Shown here piece after piece: positions 8,372-17,967 of a DNA stretch of 64,000 nt; positions within the stretch are counted from its first letter, which is position 1; each line of letters opens with the position of its first letter. Location: the NCBI RefSeq assembly GCF_017409525.1, contig NZ_JAFQSO010000017.1, positions 46,437 through 110,436 on the forward strand. Reading direction: 5' to 3'. This DNA comes from Methanobrevibacter sp. (GTDB lineage: Archaea > Methanobacteriota > Methanobacteria > Methanobacteriales > Methanobacteriaceae). Position numbers and translations under genes: made by a program. The notes beneath the pieces are model-generated. The model was given only the letters and a program-made list of their open reading frames with translations, did not search any database and had not been told where the DNA came from.

Positions 8372-10537
8372 ATGGTTGAGATAAAATATGTACCAACTAT
8401 TTGTCCATACTGTGGTACAGGTTGTGGACTCAACTTCGTTGTCAAAGACGGAAAAATTGTTGGTGTAGAACCTTTAAAAAGACACCCTGTAAACGAGGGT
8501 AAAGTATGTCCAAAAGGTAACTTTGGATATCAATTTATTAATAGGGAAGACAGATTAACTACTCCTTTAATAAAAGAAAACGGTGAATTTAGAGAAGCTT
8601 CTTGGGATGAAGCATTAGACCTTGTTGCTAACAAGCTCAAAGAAGTATCAGATGAAGACCCAAACAAAGTCGGATTCTATGCATGTGCTCGTTCACCTAA
8701 CGAAAATATTTACATTACTCAAAAATTAGCTAGAGTAGCTTGTGGTACTCAAAACGTAGACCACTGTGCACGTATCTGTCACGGTCCTACCGTAGCAGGT
8801 TTAGCTAACACTTTCGGATCAGGTGCTATGACCAACGGATTCGACAGTATCAAAGAAGCTGACTACATATTCTGTATTGGATCAAACAACATGGAAGCAC
8901 ACCCATTGTTTGGACGTAAAATGATTCAAGCTAAACAAAACGGTGCTAAATTAGTTGTATTAGACCCAAGATTCACTCCTACTGCAAAAATCGCAGACGA
9001 ATATGTACAATTCGAAACCGGTACTGACGTAGCTTTAATGAACGCAATGATTAAAGTCATCATCGACAACGACTTACAAGATGATGAATTCATCGCAAAC
9101 AGAACCAAAGGTTACGAAGAAATGAAAGAAACCGTTCAAAAATACACATTAGACATGGCTTCTGAAATTACCGGAATCAAACCTGAAGTAATCGAACACT
9201 TAGCTATTGAATACGCATCTGCTGACAAAGCAGCTATCGTATACTCCTTAGGTATTACAGAACACTCCCACGGTGCTGACAACGTAATGTCCACTGCAAA
9301 CCTCGCAATGTTAACAGGTAACATTGGTAAACAAGGTACTGGTGTAAACCCATTAAGAGGACAAAACAACGTACAAGGTGCTTGTGATATGGGTGCATTG
9401 CCTTCCGATTACGTAGGTTACAGAAAAGTTAAAGACCCAGAAACCACAGCATGGTTCAACGACTACTACAGTGGCGAAGGTTACGAAGTAAACTTACCAA
9501 CCACTCCTGGTTTAACCTTAGTTGAAATGATGAACGCTGCTCACGCTGGTGACTTAAAAGTATTATACATCCACGGGGAAGACCCAGTTCTCTCTGACGC
9601 AGATGTACAACACACAAAAGAAGCTCTTGAAAACTTAGAAATGTTAGTCGTACAAGAATGTTTCTTAACCGATACTGCACAATGTGCTGATGTTGTTTTA
9701 CCTGCAGCAGGTTGGGGTGAACAAGAAGGTACCTTCACCAGTGGTGAAAGAAGAGTACAATGCTTACACAAAGCTCAAGAACCTCCTGAAGGCGCATGGT
9801 TAGACTGGAAGATCATGGAAGAAATCGCAGTCAGAATGGGCGTACCAAGACCATTATTCCACTACGAATCCGCTGAAGACATCTTTGAAGAAATCAGAGA
9901 ATGTGCACCTATCATGGCAGGTATGGACCGTAAAAGATTAGACACTCCAGAAGCACTTCACTGGCCTTGTCCTTCCGAAGACGACCCATGTCAACCATTG
10001 ATGCACAAAGAAAAATTCGCACACCCTGATGGTTTAGGAATCTTCCAAGCATTAGAACACAAAGGACCTGTTGAAACCGTAGATGATGAATACCCATTAT
10101 TATTAACAACTACTAGGATATTGTTCCACTACCACGCAGCAATGACTAGAAGATGTGAAACCTTAAACAATGAGGTAAAAACAGGATTCATCGAAATCAA
10201 CACCAAAGATGCTGAAGCAAGAGGAATTATTAACGGTGAAGTAGTAAGAGCATTCTCTAGAAGAGGAGAAATCGCAATTCCTGCACGTGTAACTGATGAC
10301 ATCAGAGAAGGTATTGTTAACATTCCAATGCACTTTGTAGAATGTGCAGCTAACGTATTAACTAACTCCGATTCTTTCGACCCTAAATCCAAAATGGTTG
10401 AATTGAAAGCTTGTGCTATTGAAGTAGAAAAACTCCCAGAAGTATTAGAAATGAAAGGAGAAGTCTACAAAGATGGTACTGACACTGAAATTAAAGCTGA
10501 AAACATGTCAACTACTACCGTACAAGTAGGAAAATAA
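8372..10537 (+). CDS. fdhA: Formate dehydrogenase, catalytic alpha subunit
   Basis: FdhA oxidises formate to CO2 at a Mo- or W-bis(pyranopterin) centre and passes electrons to FdhB and F420. The 721-residue protein begins with an N-terminal [4Fe-4S] motif (Cys11, Cys14, Cys18, Cys46). In [14 protein letters not shown], Cys136 occupies the metal-ligand position that is selenocysteine in some homologues, so this is the cysteine form. [14 protein letters not shown] and [14 protein letters not shown] are typical cofactor-binding segments. The C-terminal domain carries the molydopterin-dinucleotide-binding fold. fdhB follows after 17 bases. Codon use here and in the fwd genes is noticeably biased (few rare codons), fitting high expression. 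Confidence 0.96.
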   Translation: MVEIKYVPTICPYCGTGCGLNFVVKDGKIVGVEPLKRHPVNEGKVCPKGNFGYQFINREDRLTTPLIKENGEFREASWDEALDLVANKLKEVSDEDPNKVGFYACARSPNENIYITQKLARVACGTQNVDHCARICHGPTVAGLANTFGSGAMTNGFDSIKEADYIFCIGSNNMEAHPLFGRKMIQAKQNGAKLVVLDPRFTPTAKIADEYVQFETGTDVALMNAMIKVIIDNDLQDDEFIANRTKGYEEMKETVQKYTLDMASEITGIKPEVIEHLAIEYASADKAAIVYSLGITEHSHGADNVMSTANLAMLTGNIGKQGTGVNPLRGQNNVQGACDMGALPSDYVGYRKVKDPETTAWFNDYYSGEGYEVNLPTTPGLTLVEMMNAAHAGDLKVLYIHGEDPVLSDADVQHTKEALENLEMLVVQECFLTDTAQCADVVLPAAGWGEQEGTFTSGERRVQCLHKAQEPPEGAWLDWKIMEEIAVRMGVPRPLFHYESAEDIFEEIRECAPIMAGMDRKRLDTPEALHWPCPSEDDPCQPLMHKEKFAHPDGLGIFQALEHKGPVETVDDEYPLLLTTTRILFHYHAAMTRRCETLNNEVKTGFIEINTKDAEARGIINGEVVRAFSRRGEIAIPARVTDDIREGIVNIPMHFVECAANVLTNSDSFDPKSKMVELKACAIEVEKLPEVLEMKGEVYKDGTDTEIKAENMSTTTVQVGK

Positions 10538-10554
10538 TTGAGGAGTAGATTTAA

Positions 10555-11760
10555 ATGAGCGCAAAAATTAACGATATGTACTACGCATACTCTGCTATCG
10601 AAGATATCAAACAAAAAGGAGAGTACGGTGGAGTAGTAACTACTATCATGAAATACTTATTAGAAGAAGGTATCGTTGACGGTGTTGTCGGTGTAACCGA
10701 AGGTCACGATATTTATGATGGTGTACCAACTCTCGTAACTGACCCTGCTGATGTTATTAAAACAGCCGGTTCCATTCACTGCGGTACTTTAAACATTGCT
10801 AAATTTGTATCTAAATACTTAGATGGTGCAAGATACATGAAACTCGCTGTTGCATGTAAACCTTGTGATGCAATGACCATTCGTGAATTAATGAAAAAAG
10901 GTAAAATCATCGAAGATAACGTAATTATGATTGGGGTAAACTGTGGAGGAACTATGTCACCTGTTCCTACCATGAACATGATTAGAGATGTATACGAATT
11001 AGATCCTAAGGACGTTATCAAAGAAGAAATCTCAAAAGGAAAACTCATCATGGAAACAGCTGATGGTGAAAAAGGTTTCAAAATCGATGAATTAGAAGAA
11101 CAAGGCATGGGTAGAAGAGAAAACTGTCAAAGATGTAACCTTAAAATCCCTTCCAATGCTGACTTAGCATTAGGTAACTGGGGAGTAATTGGTCCTTTAG
11201 CTGGAAAAGCTACTTTTGTTGAAGTGTTCTCCGATAAAGGTGCAGAAATATTAGACAAAGTCATTGAAGCTGGTTTAATTGCAACCGAAGAACCTATCGA
11301 AAAAGGTATCAAAATCAGAGAAAACATCAACAACTTCATGCTTAAAGAATCTCAAGCTAAAAAGGATGTTGATTACGCTGGAACTACTGGAGACATTATT
11401 GACGTATTCTACCAATACGAAGATGAATTCTCTAAATGTATGAAATGTTACGGTTGTCGTGAAGCATGTCCATTATGTTTCTGTGAAGACTGCTGTCTTG
11501 AAGCTGAAGGTCCTGAATGGGTACCTGGCGGATACACTCCTGCAGCTCCATTCTTCCACTTAACACGTTTAGTACACATGGTTGACGCATGTACCAACTG
11601 CGGTCAATGTTCTGAAGTATGTCCATGTGAAATCCCTGTTGCTAAAGTATGGAGTACCGTAAACAACAAAGTAAGAGAAACCTATGGATACATCCCAGGT
11701 ATGGGTAGTGAAGATCCACTTCCATTCACTGATCACGTATCCAAAGCAAAATGGTTATAA
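10555..11760 (+). CDS. fdhB: Formate dehydrogenase, F420-reducing beta subunit
   Basis: FdhB takes electrons from FdhA and reduces coenzyme F420 through FAD. The 401-residue protein has the FrhB-type fold in its N-terminal two thirds ([19 protein letters not shown] near the start, [13 protein letters not shown] and [14 protein letters not shown]). Two cluster motifs follow: [12 protein letters not shown] with extra cysteines after it, and [13 protein letters not shown]. It is 17 bases downstream of fdhA with a GAGGAG ribosome site, so the two are co-translated. In methanogens FdhAB can also associate with heterodisulfide reductase, which is not encoded in this window. Confidence 0.95.
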   Translation: MSAKINDMYYAYSAIEDIKQKGEYGGVVTTIMKYLLEEGIVDGVVGVTEGHDIYDGVPTLVTDPADVIKTAGSIHCGTLNIAKFVSKYLDGARYMKLAVACKPCDAMTIRELMKKGKIIEDNVIMIGVNCGGTMSPVPTMNMIRDVYELDPKDVIKEEISKGKLIMETADGEKGFKIDELEEQGMGRRENCQRCNLKIPSNADLALGNWGVIGPLAGKATFVEVFSDKGAEILDKVIEAGLIATEEPIEKGIKIRENINNFMLKESQAKKDVDYAGTTGDIIDVFYQYEDEFSKCMKCYGCREACPLCFCEDCCLEAEGPEWVPGGYTPAAPFFHLTRLVHMVDACTNCGQCSEVCPCEIPVAKVWSTVNNKVRETYGYIPGMGSEDPLPFTDHVSKAKWL

Positions 11761-11762
11761 TT

Positions 11763-11797
11763 GGGATTTTTCCCTATTATATACCTTTTCTTTTTTT
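11763..11797 (+). terminator. Probable fdhAB terminator
   Basis: A short GGGATTTTTCCC inverted repeat just after the fdhB stop is followed about 12 bases later by a long T-rich tract. Archaeal termination relies on such T tracts; the stem is short. Confidence 0.4.
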
Positions 11798-11846
11798 TGA
11801 ATTGAAAAATTAACAATGTTATATTAATTGTCAAAAAATATAGGAA

Positions 11847-12776
11847 TCATTTGTTAAATGGTTCTCTGTTATTGATGCCGTCCAGAAATATTTTCTCTAA
11901 TTCTTCATCACTTTCGCCATTTCTGACATGAGAAATCAATTCGACAAGATTGTCGTTTCTAAGCAGGCATGGTTTGATTTTACCGTCAGGTGTTATCCTT
12001 AATCTGGAGCAATTTGCACAAAATGTAGAGTTGTCAACAGGCTTGACTACCTCGATTTCTCCACCGTCTATGTAATATTTTTTACGGCCCTGCATAAACT
12101 TACGTTCATGCACCTCATCAGCCATATCAGACAGCCTTTCTTCAATCATGTCAAGCTTATAGTGATAGTCAGCACTGAATTTGTCATCATCGCAGTTTTC
12201 ACTTTCAATCAGCTCAATCAATTGAAGCACAATATTGTTCTCCTTACAGAATTTGAACATATCCTTCACTTCATTCTGATTGATGTCCTTCATGATTACC
12301 ATATTGATTTTAACGGGATATAGGCCGACTTCAACAGCCTTTAGGATTCCTGCCTTTGCAGATTCAAGATAATCCTTTTTGGTGATGAACTCATAAGTTT
12401 CAGGGTTCAATGTATCAAGGCTGACATTCACCCTGTCCAGGCCCGCATCCTTTAGGCCTTGGGCGTATTTTTCAAGGTAGGTTCCATTTGTTGTCATGGA
12501 TATGTCTTTAAAGTCAAGGCTAGCTACCTTTTCAACAATCTCAACGATATCCTTTCTGATTAATGGTTCTCCACCTGAAATTCTTATTTTTTTAACACCA
12601 ATATTTTTGGCAATTTTACAGATTGTATACAGTTCGTCAGCAGTCATTTCCTGCTTTGAGGAAACCATTCCATCATGATGGCAATATACGCAGTTCACAT
12701 TGCACCTGTTTGTGATTGTGATTCTCAGTGAAATGATTGGTCTTTGATAATTGTCCTTGATGAATTCATCCGCCAT
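11847..12776 (-). CDS. moaA: GTP 3',8-cyclase MoaA
   Basis: MoaA is the radical-SAM enzyme that, with MoaC, turns GTP into cyclic pyranopterin monophosphate, the first step of molybdopterin/tungstopterin synthesis. The 309-residue protein has the N-terminal CNVNCVYC motif for the SAM cluster, [14 protein letters not shown], and the C-terminal cluster region [19 protein letters not shown]. The C-terminal Gly-Gly tail of some bacterial MoaA is absent. It lies one base downstream of mobB on the same strand, so mobB-moaA form an operon whose promoter faces the fwd operon and carries a shared palindromic element (13875-13893). Confidence 0.95.
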   Translation of the reverse strand: MADEFIKDNYQRPIISLRITITNRCNVNCVYCHHDGMVSSKQEMTADELYTICKIAKNIGVKKIRISGGEPLIRKDIVEIVEKVASLDFKDISMTTNGTYLEKYAQGLKDAGLDRVNVSLDTLNPETYEFITKKDYLESAKAGILKAVEVGLYPVKINMVIMKDINQNEVKDMFKFCKENNIVLQLIELIESENCDDDKFSADYHYKLDMIEERLSDMADEVHERKFMQGRKKYYIDGGEIEVVKPVDNSTFCANCSRLRITPDGKIKPCLLRNDNLVELISHVRNGESDEELEKIFLDGINNREPFNK

Positions 12777-12777
12777 G

Positions 12778-13815
12778 TTAATCTTCCACCGTTATTTCGA
12801 TTTTCTCAATTTCCTCATCTGTATGCAGTGAATTTATGACCGCATAGATGGTTTCCTTTAGGATTCCTGATGTGAATTCATTTAAACCAACATCATGACC
12901 GTTTGTCTTGAGGGCAATTTCAGAATCGACCAATTCATCGTTTTCGATGTCTGAAATTGTGATATTTATTAAGTTAACATTATCTTCAGTTTTTATGGAT
13001 TTTATCATTGCCTTTATGGAGTTGGAAACAATTTTTCCTGTAAACCGATTTATTTCTAGAGGCTTGCCGTTAATCTTAATGCCGCATTTTGAATAAGCGT
13101 TGTCTATAGGTGTTTTGTTGTCAAGAATCAACAATTCGATTTTTTCAACCTTTTCAACATCATATTCATCCAGGTTCAGTACATTAACCACACCCAGCAC
13201 GCTTTGCTTTAAAAAATCGCTCACGAATCTGTTCAGTCCCACTACGTGCCCGTCAATGGAAAGATAGCTGTGGACATCATCCAACTCATTCACGGTCAAA
13301 TTTCCATCACGAATTTCTCTGGCTATTGCCTCGCCATTGTTAAAGCCGCAGTTATTGGCAAATAGGGTATCCACTATGTCATGCCCTCTTTTTTCGATTA
13401 AATCCGCAAGTTCGCTGACTCCTTCATCATCTATTGTGAATGAATCTACCTCGGCAATTGTGTATTCGTCTCTAACGTCAGGGGATGTGATGATTTTTGG
13501 ATAGTTATAGCTTTTGTATCCTTCAATTATGACAAAATCGAAGTTATCGAAGTGTTTTAGCAGATATAATATTCTGTTTAGGTCATGCTCTTTTCTTGCA
13601 TTAAAAAAAGTGGTTGATCCTACACCCACAACCAGATTTGCGCCTGCCTGTTTGTGCTTCCAGGTATCGGTATTCTCCTTGTCCATCTCTATTGAATGGT
13701 GTGAATGTTTGATGGAAGCAACATTATAGCCTCTTTTTGTCAGTTCACTGATTACCTTTACGGTCAGTGAAGTTTTTCCCGTATTTTTCTTTCCCACAAT
13801 AGATGCGATTTTCAT
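12778..13815 (-). CDS. mobB: MobB-like molybdopterin-guanine dinucleotide adaptor with three C-terminal repeats
   Basis: Residues 1-155 form a MobB GTPase domain: P-loop [10 protein letters not shown] (8-17), [20 protein letters not shown] and FVIIEGYK. MobB assists MobA in adding GMP to molybdopterin. The remaining half is unusual. Three copies of a segment of about 46 residues lie at roughly 183-231, 242-287 and 298-343, spaced by about 57 residues. The pattern is xIxxxGhxvgLNxFxxxxLKxxixaVinsL followed by an acidic patch and a KIEI-type strand. The typical length for MobB alone is about 170 residues. The repeats may be a protein-interaction or cofactor-handling module; I do not recognise the family. 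The gene overlaps nothing and leads the mobB-moaA pair. Confidence 0.85.
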   Translation of the reverse strand: MKIASIVGKKNTGKTSLTVKVISELTKRGYNVASIKHSHHSIEMDKENTDTWKHKQAGANLVVGVGSTTFFNARKEHDLNRILYLLKHFDNFDFVIIEGYKSYNYPKIITSPDVRDEYTIAEVDSFTIDDEGVSELADLIEKRGHDIVDTLFANNCGFNNGEAIAREIRDGNLTVNELDDVHSYLSIDGHVVGLNRFVSDFLKQSVLGVVNVLNLDEYDVEKVEKIELLILDNKTPIDNAYSKCGIKINGKPLEINRFTGKIVSNSIKAMIKSIKTEDNVNLINITISDIENDELVDSEIALKTNGHDVGLNEFTSGILKETIYAVINSLHTDEEIEKIEITVED

Positions 13816-13874
13816 TTTATAATCCCCTATTTTAATATTAGTTTTTCAACATTAATAATACTATTTTTTATGTG

Positions 13875-13893
13875 ATGTGTAGTTACTACACAT
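13875..13893. promoter_or_regulatory. Perfect 19-bp palindrome upstream of mobB-moaA (operator copy 1)
   Basis: ATGTGTAGTTACTACACAT is a perfect palindrome around a central T. It lies just upstream of a TATA-like CATAAAAAATAG (minus strand, about 13859-13870) that would drive mobB. It matches the palindromes at 14122-14138 and 14199-14217. Confidence 0.8.
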
Positions 13894-14121
13894 TTTTTTG
13901 TCTTGCCTTAAAATTTTGCGATTTTTTTAGTTTTTTATTATTTTCCCCAATGATTTTTATTACATTTTTGCTAAAAATAACCGATATAACTACATTTAAC
14001 TATCGAATTTTAACGTTTATAATAACTATATCCTCCATAAAATTGCTTTTTGATAATATTGATGAACATAGATCTTTCATTGCTTATTTATACATCTTTC
14101 ATTATTTTTTCAAAAAAATTT

Positions 14122-14138
14122 AGTGTAGTTTCTACACA
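14122..14138. promoter_or_regulatory. Near-palindrome upstream of the fwd operon (operator copy 2)
   Basis: AGTGTAGTTTCTACACA contains a perfect GTGTAG-TTT-CTACAC inverted repeat and differs from copy 1 at two positions. It ends two bases before the TATA box AGTATATAAAG (14141-14151), so a bound protein would overlap the TFB/BRE region. Confidence 0.75.
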
Positions 14139-14140
14139 GT

Positions 14141-14190
14141 AGTATATAAAGCTTGTGTCTTAATTCTATTAGGCAAATATATTTATATAA
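14141..14190 (+). promoter_or_regulatory. fwd operon promoter region, two TATA boxes
   Basis: AGTATATAAAG (14141-14151) and ATATTTATATAAG (14178-14191) are both good archaeal TATA elements. They predict starts near 14170 and near 14210; the second coincides with operator copy 3. Confidence 0.55.
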
Positions 14191-14198
14191 GTAAACAT

Positions 14199-14217
14199 AT
14201 GTGTAATCATTACACAT
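14199..14217. promoter_or_regulatory. Perfect 19-bp palindrome at the start of the fwd operon (operator copy 3)
   Basis: ATGTGTAATCATTACACAT is a perfect palindrome around a central C. It differs from copy 1 only by an A/T swap in each half and the central base. It sits at the predicted transcription start and directly abuts the ribosome site of the HTH-ferredoxin gene. Confidence 0.8.
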
Positions 14218-14227
14218 GGTGGTTCAA

Positions 14228-14677
14228 ATGCCAAAACATATTGCATCTGGTTTGAAATATTTGGCGGCAGTCAAGTTGAAGGATGCCGGTGAAAGTCACC
14301 AAGCGATTGCAAACGAGTTGGGTGTTGACAGGTCTACCATTTCACATTATCTGAATGGCAGCAATTTGTCTTGGAACTCAATTGATGTTGCAAGAACTAT
14401 AACGGAGCTTTCCCCCAGGGATTTTCTGAAAATGGCTGAAGCTATTTTGGATGAACCAGAACAGAGTCGTAAAATTGTGAATATTTGCCGAGAAAGAGAT
14501 TTCGAAGTAACTATAAAAGATTCTTGTATTGGTTGCGGATTATGTGTAAATGCATGTTCGATGAAAGCTATTAAATTAGAATCATTAACGGCGCATGCAG
14601 ACTCCATACACTGTTGCGGTTGTCAGCTTTGTGAAGATGAGTGCCCAACTAATTCTATAAACATTTTGGAGATTTAA
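14228..14677 (+). CDS. HTH-ferredoxin fusion protein heading the fwd operon (FwdH-like)
   Basis: The 149-residue product joins an N-terminal HTH (about residues 20-45, with HQAIANELGVDRSTISHYL) to two C-terminal [4Fe-4S] motifs (Cys100, 103, 106, 110 and Cys129, 132, 135, 139). In Methanothermobacter the tungsten formylmethanofuran dehydrogenase operon is fwdHFGDACB, and FwdH is a small iron-sulfur protein; position suggests this is its counterpart. The DNA-binding part and the redox-sensitive part in one chain suggest a regulator that reads redox or iron-sulfur status and may control its own operon through the palindromes next to it. The ATG at 14228 follows GGTGG by five bases and is preferred over the ATG at 14216. 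One base separates it from fwdF. Confidence 0.8.
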   Translation: MPKHIASGLKYLAAVKLKDAGESHQAIANELGVDRSTISHYLNGSNLSWNSIDVARTITELSPRDFLKMAEAILDEPEQSRKIVNICRERDFEVTIKDSCIGCGLCVNACSMKAIKLESLTAHADSIHCCGCQLCEDECPTNSINILEI

Positions 14678-14678
14678 T

Positions 14679-15770
14679 ATGATTAGAAATTTAAAAGAAG
14701 TTAAAGACAACAACTTTGACATTACAAGGTCAGCGGAGGAAGTAAGAAATTTGTCTTTCAATGATCATGTTTGTCTTGGATGTGGGATTTGCGAATCCAC
14801 TTGTCCTGTTGAAGCAATTACATTAAATGCAATTGCTATTGACTCTCGTGTAGGTTTCGAAACTTACTTCAGTGGACATGACAAGATTGGTCAAAATATC
14901 AAAGAAGACCCTGACATCCAAAGGATAAGCATAGATGAAAGCAAATGTGTATTATGTGGTATGTGTAGTGGATTATGCCCTGTAGACGCATTAGTATTAA
15001 CTATTAATGATGTCCCTATCAAAGAAATTGAAGCATATCCTCATTACAATGCATTCTCAGAAATTGATGACGATGAATGTATCTACTGTAAGAGATGTGA
15101 AATTGCATGTCCTCGTGATGCAATCGTCATTGAAAGAATATTGCCAAATCGTGCAGACTTAGTAACTGGTGAAATTGAAGTAAATGAAGACGACTGTATT
15201 TACTGTGGCGTATGTCAAGAATTATGTCCTGCAGAAGCTATAGTTGTTGATAGTGAAACTGGAAAAGAATCTATTGTTATTGACAAAGATAAATGTGTAT
15301 ACTGTTTAGTATGTAAAAAATCTTGTCCTACTAATGCTATTAAAGCACTTTGTAGAGCTTGTTCTTACGGAGAATACGATTTAGATCCTGCAAAAGCTGT
15401 TGTTACAGGTAACTCTGTAATCGACCCAGATGCATGTGTATACTGCGGATGGTGTGAAGGAGTATGTCCTACCGATGCAGCTAAACACAAAAAACCATTT
15501 GAAGGAACTATTGAAGTAGATCAAGACAAATGTCAAGCTTGTGGTGCTTGTGTAGATATTTGTAGTTGTAATGCTTTAGCATTCCCTGTATCAACCGGTC
15601 CTGGTTCTAGATTAGATTATATTGTTGCTAATCCGGATTACTGTATTAAATGTAAAGCATGTGCTAACGCATGTCCTAACGATGCTATTACAGTTAAAAG
15701 AACTGAAATTGATCACACTCCTATAAACTCAACTACTTGGAAAGAAGCTTTAGATGCTATTAAAGACTAG
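14679..15770 (+). CDS. fwdF: Polyferredoxin FwdF of formylmethanofuran dehydrogenase
   Basis: FwdF is the electron-wiring subunit of formylmethanofuran dehydrogenase, holding a chain of [4Fe-4S] clusters that link the complex to ferredoxin and heterodisulfide reductase. The 363-residue protein contains eight CxxCxxCxxxC motifs that I can count (for example CLGCGICESTCP, CVLCGMCSGLCP, CIYCKRCEIACP, CVYCGWCEGVCP, CIKCKACANACP), plus extra cysteines in CRAC. This matches the multi-cluster architecture of the family. It is one base after the HTH-ferredoxin gene and eight bases before fwdG. Confidence 0.95.
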   Translation: MIRNLKEVKDNNFDITRSAEEVRNLSFNDHVCLGCGICESTCPVEAITLNAIAIDSRVGFETYFSGHDKIGQNIKEDPDIQRISIDESKCVLCGMCSGLCPVDALVLTINDVPIKEIEAYPHYNAFSEIDDDECIYCKRCEIACPRDAIVIERILPNRADLVTGEIEVNEDDCIYCGVCQELCPAEAIVVDSETGKESIVIDKDKCVYCLVCKKSCPTNAIKALCRACSYGEYDLDPAKAVVTGNSVIDPDACVYCGWCEGVCPTDAAKHKKPFEGTIEVDQDKCQACGACVDICSCNALAFPVSTGPGSRLDYIVANPDYCIKCKACANACPNDAITVKRTEIDHTPINSTTWKEALDAIKD

Positions 15771-15778
15771 GTGATTAT

Positions 15779-16009
15779 ATGGAACTTAAAGTTAATCAAG
15801 ATAATTGTTTAGGATGCGGGATTTGTGTAATTGCTTGTCCTGTTAATGCAGCTATCAGTCCTGAAAATGCTGGTGGTGCTGGTGCAAAGACTGAAGAAGT
15901 TATTATGATGGTAGAAAACGGATTTATTAAACTTTTCAGTCCTGAAAAATGTGAATTGTGTGGAACATGTCAAATGTTTTGCCCAGTAAATGCTATATGG
16001 TTAGAATAG
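15779..16009 (+). CDS. fwdG: Small ferredoxin subunit FwdG
   Basis: This 76-residue two-cluster ferredoxin has CLGCGICVIACP near the N-terminus and CELCGTCQMFCP near the C-terminus. FwdG connects the FwdF cluster chain with the catalytic FwdB subunit in the formylmethanofuran dehydrogenase complex. It is tightly spaced between fwdF and fwdD, with a GGTGAT ribosome site. Confidence 0.93.
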   Translation: MELKVNQDNCLGCGICVIACPVNAAISPENAGGAGAKTEEVIMMVENGFIKLFSPEKCELCGTCQMFCPVNAIWLE

Positions 16010-16021
16010 GGGGATTATTAT

Positions 16022-16591
16022 ATGCATTATGCTAATACTTATTTAGAAAAACCTGTAGTGCCTGATGTAAAAATTACTGGTGAAGGAACTACCGATGTTT
16101 TAAAATGTATGTTAAACACCGGTTCTGACATCTACCAAGGTGCTTGTAAAAAAAGAGGATCCACCTTAAAAGAAGAATACAAAAACGCTTCTGGTACTTG
16201 CTACATGGATCCTAGAGACATGGCAAAATTAGGTGTAAACAACTGGGATACTGTACTTGTAAAAACCGATTTCGGTGAAGTAGTAGTAAACTGTGCAGTT
16301 TCAAGAGATGCACCTCACGAAGGTACCGTATTCATTTGTAAAGGTCCTTGGGCTAACACTATTGTAAGCCACGACACTTACTGTTGTTCCGACCCTACTT
16401 ACAAAGGTATTCGTTGTACTGTAGAAAAAACTGATAGAAAAGTATTACTCATGGCAGACTTAATGAGATGGGTATACAAAAAATATGTTGATGAAGAAGA
16501 TGACGATGTTGTTGAAAACATGGATTCTTTAGGTGAATTGCCTGTTTATCACGGACGTAAATGGGAGGAGTTGATTGACCATGACTTATGA
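16022..16591 (+). CDS. fwdD: Formylmethanofuran dehydrogenase subunit D
   Basis: FwdD corresponds to the C-terminal molybdopterin-dinucleotide-binding domain of larger molybdo/tungsto-enzymes and completes the FwdB active site. The product has 189 residues and shows the beta-barrel-type segments [24 protein letters not shown] and [10 protein letters not shown]. It is longer than the roughly 130-residue Methanothermobacter subunit because of an acidic C-terminal tail ([13 protein letters not shown] and onward). Its end overlaps the start of fwdB, which implies translational coupling. Confidence 0.92.
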   Translation: MHYANTYLEKPVVPDVKITGEGTTDVLKCMLNTGSDIYQGACKKRGSTLKEEYKNASGTCYMDPRDMAKLGVNNWDTVLVKTDFGEVVVNCAVSRDAPHEGTVFICKGPWANTIVSHDTYCCSDPTYKGIRCTVEKTDRKVLLMADLMRWVYKKYVDEEDDDVVENMDSLGELPVYHGRKWEELIDHDL

Positions 16592-17957
16592 ACCACCTGT
16601 AACTGATTATGATTACATTGTTGAAAATTGTACCTGTGCATTCTGTGGTTGTAACTGTGATGACTTAGATTACTTGGTAAAAGATAATCATGTTGTTGCT
16701 GTAAGACACGCATGCAGGTTAGGGGCAAGTAAAATTATGGAAGATATGGACCAAAGATTACTTGTTCCAATGATTAGGGATGAAAACGGAGAACTTAAGG
16801 AAGTAGATTGGGATACTGCTTTAGACAAAGCTGCCGAATACATTGCTAACTCCATCAGACCAGTATTCTACGGATGGTCTGAAACTTCTACTGAATGTAT
16901 GAAAGAAGGAGTAGCATTAGGTGAATACATCGGTGCTGTATTAGATAACCAAGCTACTATCTGTCACGGTCCTTCCTTGCAAGCTGTACAAAATGCAGGT
17001 TACCCTATTCAAACTTTAGGTGAAGTTCAAAACAGAGCAGACGTTATTGCTTACTCTGGAAGTAACGCTATGAACTCTCACCCAAGACACATGGCAAGAT
17101 ATGCTGTATTCTGTCGTGGATACTTCAGACAAAGAGGAAGATTTGACAGAACTGTTATTACCATGGATCCAAAATTCTCAGATACTGCAAAATGTTCTGA
17201 CAAATGGATTGGATTTGAACAAAACGGAGACTACGGTTTCTACAACGCTATTAGAGCTGTACTCAGAGGAAAAGAATTATATCAAGATGTAATTTCTGGA
17301 ATTCCTAAAGAAGATATTTACGAATTAGCAGAAGAAATGAAAAACGCTGAATTTGGTGTTCTCTTCTTCGGTTTAGGTTTAACCCACACTTTATCAAAAC
17401 AAAGAAACATTGATATTGCAATTAAGATGGTACAAGACTTAAACAGATTCTCCAAATGGGGTCTCACTCCAATGAGAGGTCACTTCAACGTAAACGGTTT
17501 CAACATTTTCATGGCATTCGAATGTGGATTTGCTTTCGGTGTTGACTACTGTAGAGGTTACCCAAGATATATGATGGGTGAAACCAACACTATCGATTTA
17601 TTAGTAAGAAAAGAACCAGACTGTTTCATGGTTATTGCAGCTGACCCAGGTGCTCACTTCCCTAATGGAGCAAACCAACATTTAGCTAACATTCCTGTTA
17701 TTCAAATCGATATTCACTGGGGTCCATCAACCGAATTGGCTGATGTAGTATTGCCTGGTTCATTCATTGCTGTAGAATGTGCCGGTACCAGTTATCGTAT
17801 GGATGGAGTTCCTATCTACATGAAGAAAGCTATCGACAAACCAGAAACCTGTCGTGACGACGAATGGATTGTCCGTGAATTGAAAGAAAGAGTAATGAAA
17901 CTCAGAGAAGAGCCAAACGTAGCTCCAAAATATGTGCCAAATCCAAACGCACTCTAA
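16581..17957 (+). CDS. fwdB: Formylmethanofuran dehydrogenase subunit B (tungsten/molybdenum catalytic subunit)
   Basis: FwdB reduces CO2 to formate at a W- or Mo-bispterin centre; the formate then tunnels to FwdA. The protein shows an N-terminal [12 protein letters not shown] cluster motif. In [10 protein letters not shown], Cys128 (counted from the ATG at 16581) is the metal ligand, where selenium-using methanogens have selenocysteine. The segment [14 protein letters not shown] binds cofactor. About 458 residues is the usual length. An in-frame TTG at 16575 is an alternative start that sits closer to the GGGAGGAG site (16563-16570). Clear homology to FdhA earlier in the window reflects shared ancestry. 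Confidence 0.94.
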   Translation: MTYEPPVTDYDYIVENCTCAFCGCNCDDLDYLVKDNHVVAVRHACRLGASKIMEDMDQRLLVPMIRDENGELKEVDWDTALDKAAEYIANSIRPVFYGWSETSTECMKEGVALGEYIGAVLDNQATICHGPSLQAVQNAGYPIQTLGEVQNRADVIAYSGSNAMNSHPRHMARYAVFCRGYFRQRGRFDRTVITMDPKFSDTAKCSDKWIGFEQNGDYGFYNAIRAVLRGKELYQDVISGIPKEDIYELAEEMKNAEFGVLFFGLGLTHTLSKQRNIDIAIKMVQDLNRFSKWGLTPMRGHFNVNGFNIFMAFECGFAFGVDYCRGYPRYMMGETNTIDLLVRKEPDCFMVIAADPGAHFPNGANQHLANIPVIQIDIHWGPSTELADVVLPGSFIAVECAGTSYRMDGVPIYMKKAIDKPETCRDDEWIVRELKERVMKLREEPNVAPKYVPNPNAL

Positions 17958-17967
17958 AGGTGATATA

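Noticed and set aside
8372..8830. Selenocysteine in FdhA or FwdB
   Set aside because: The ligand codons are TGT (Cys) in both, and no in-frame TGA occurs.
13872..14123. 83-codon frame between mobB and the fwd operon
   Set aside because: It is Phe/Ile-rich AT-driven sequence, begins inside operator copy 1 and ends at copy 2; composition is not that of a membrane protein with a ribosome site.
17101..17292. Frame inside fwdB on the same strand
   Set aside because: It is an out-of-frame shadow of a well-supported gene.
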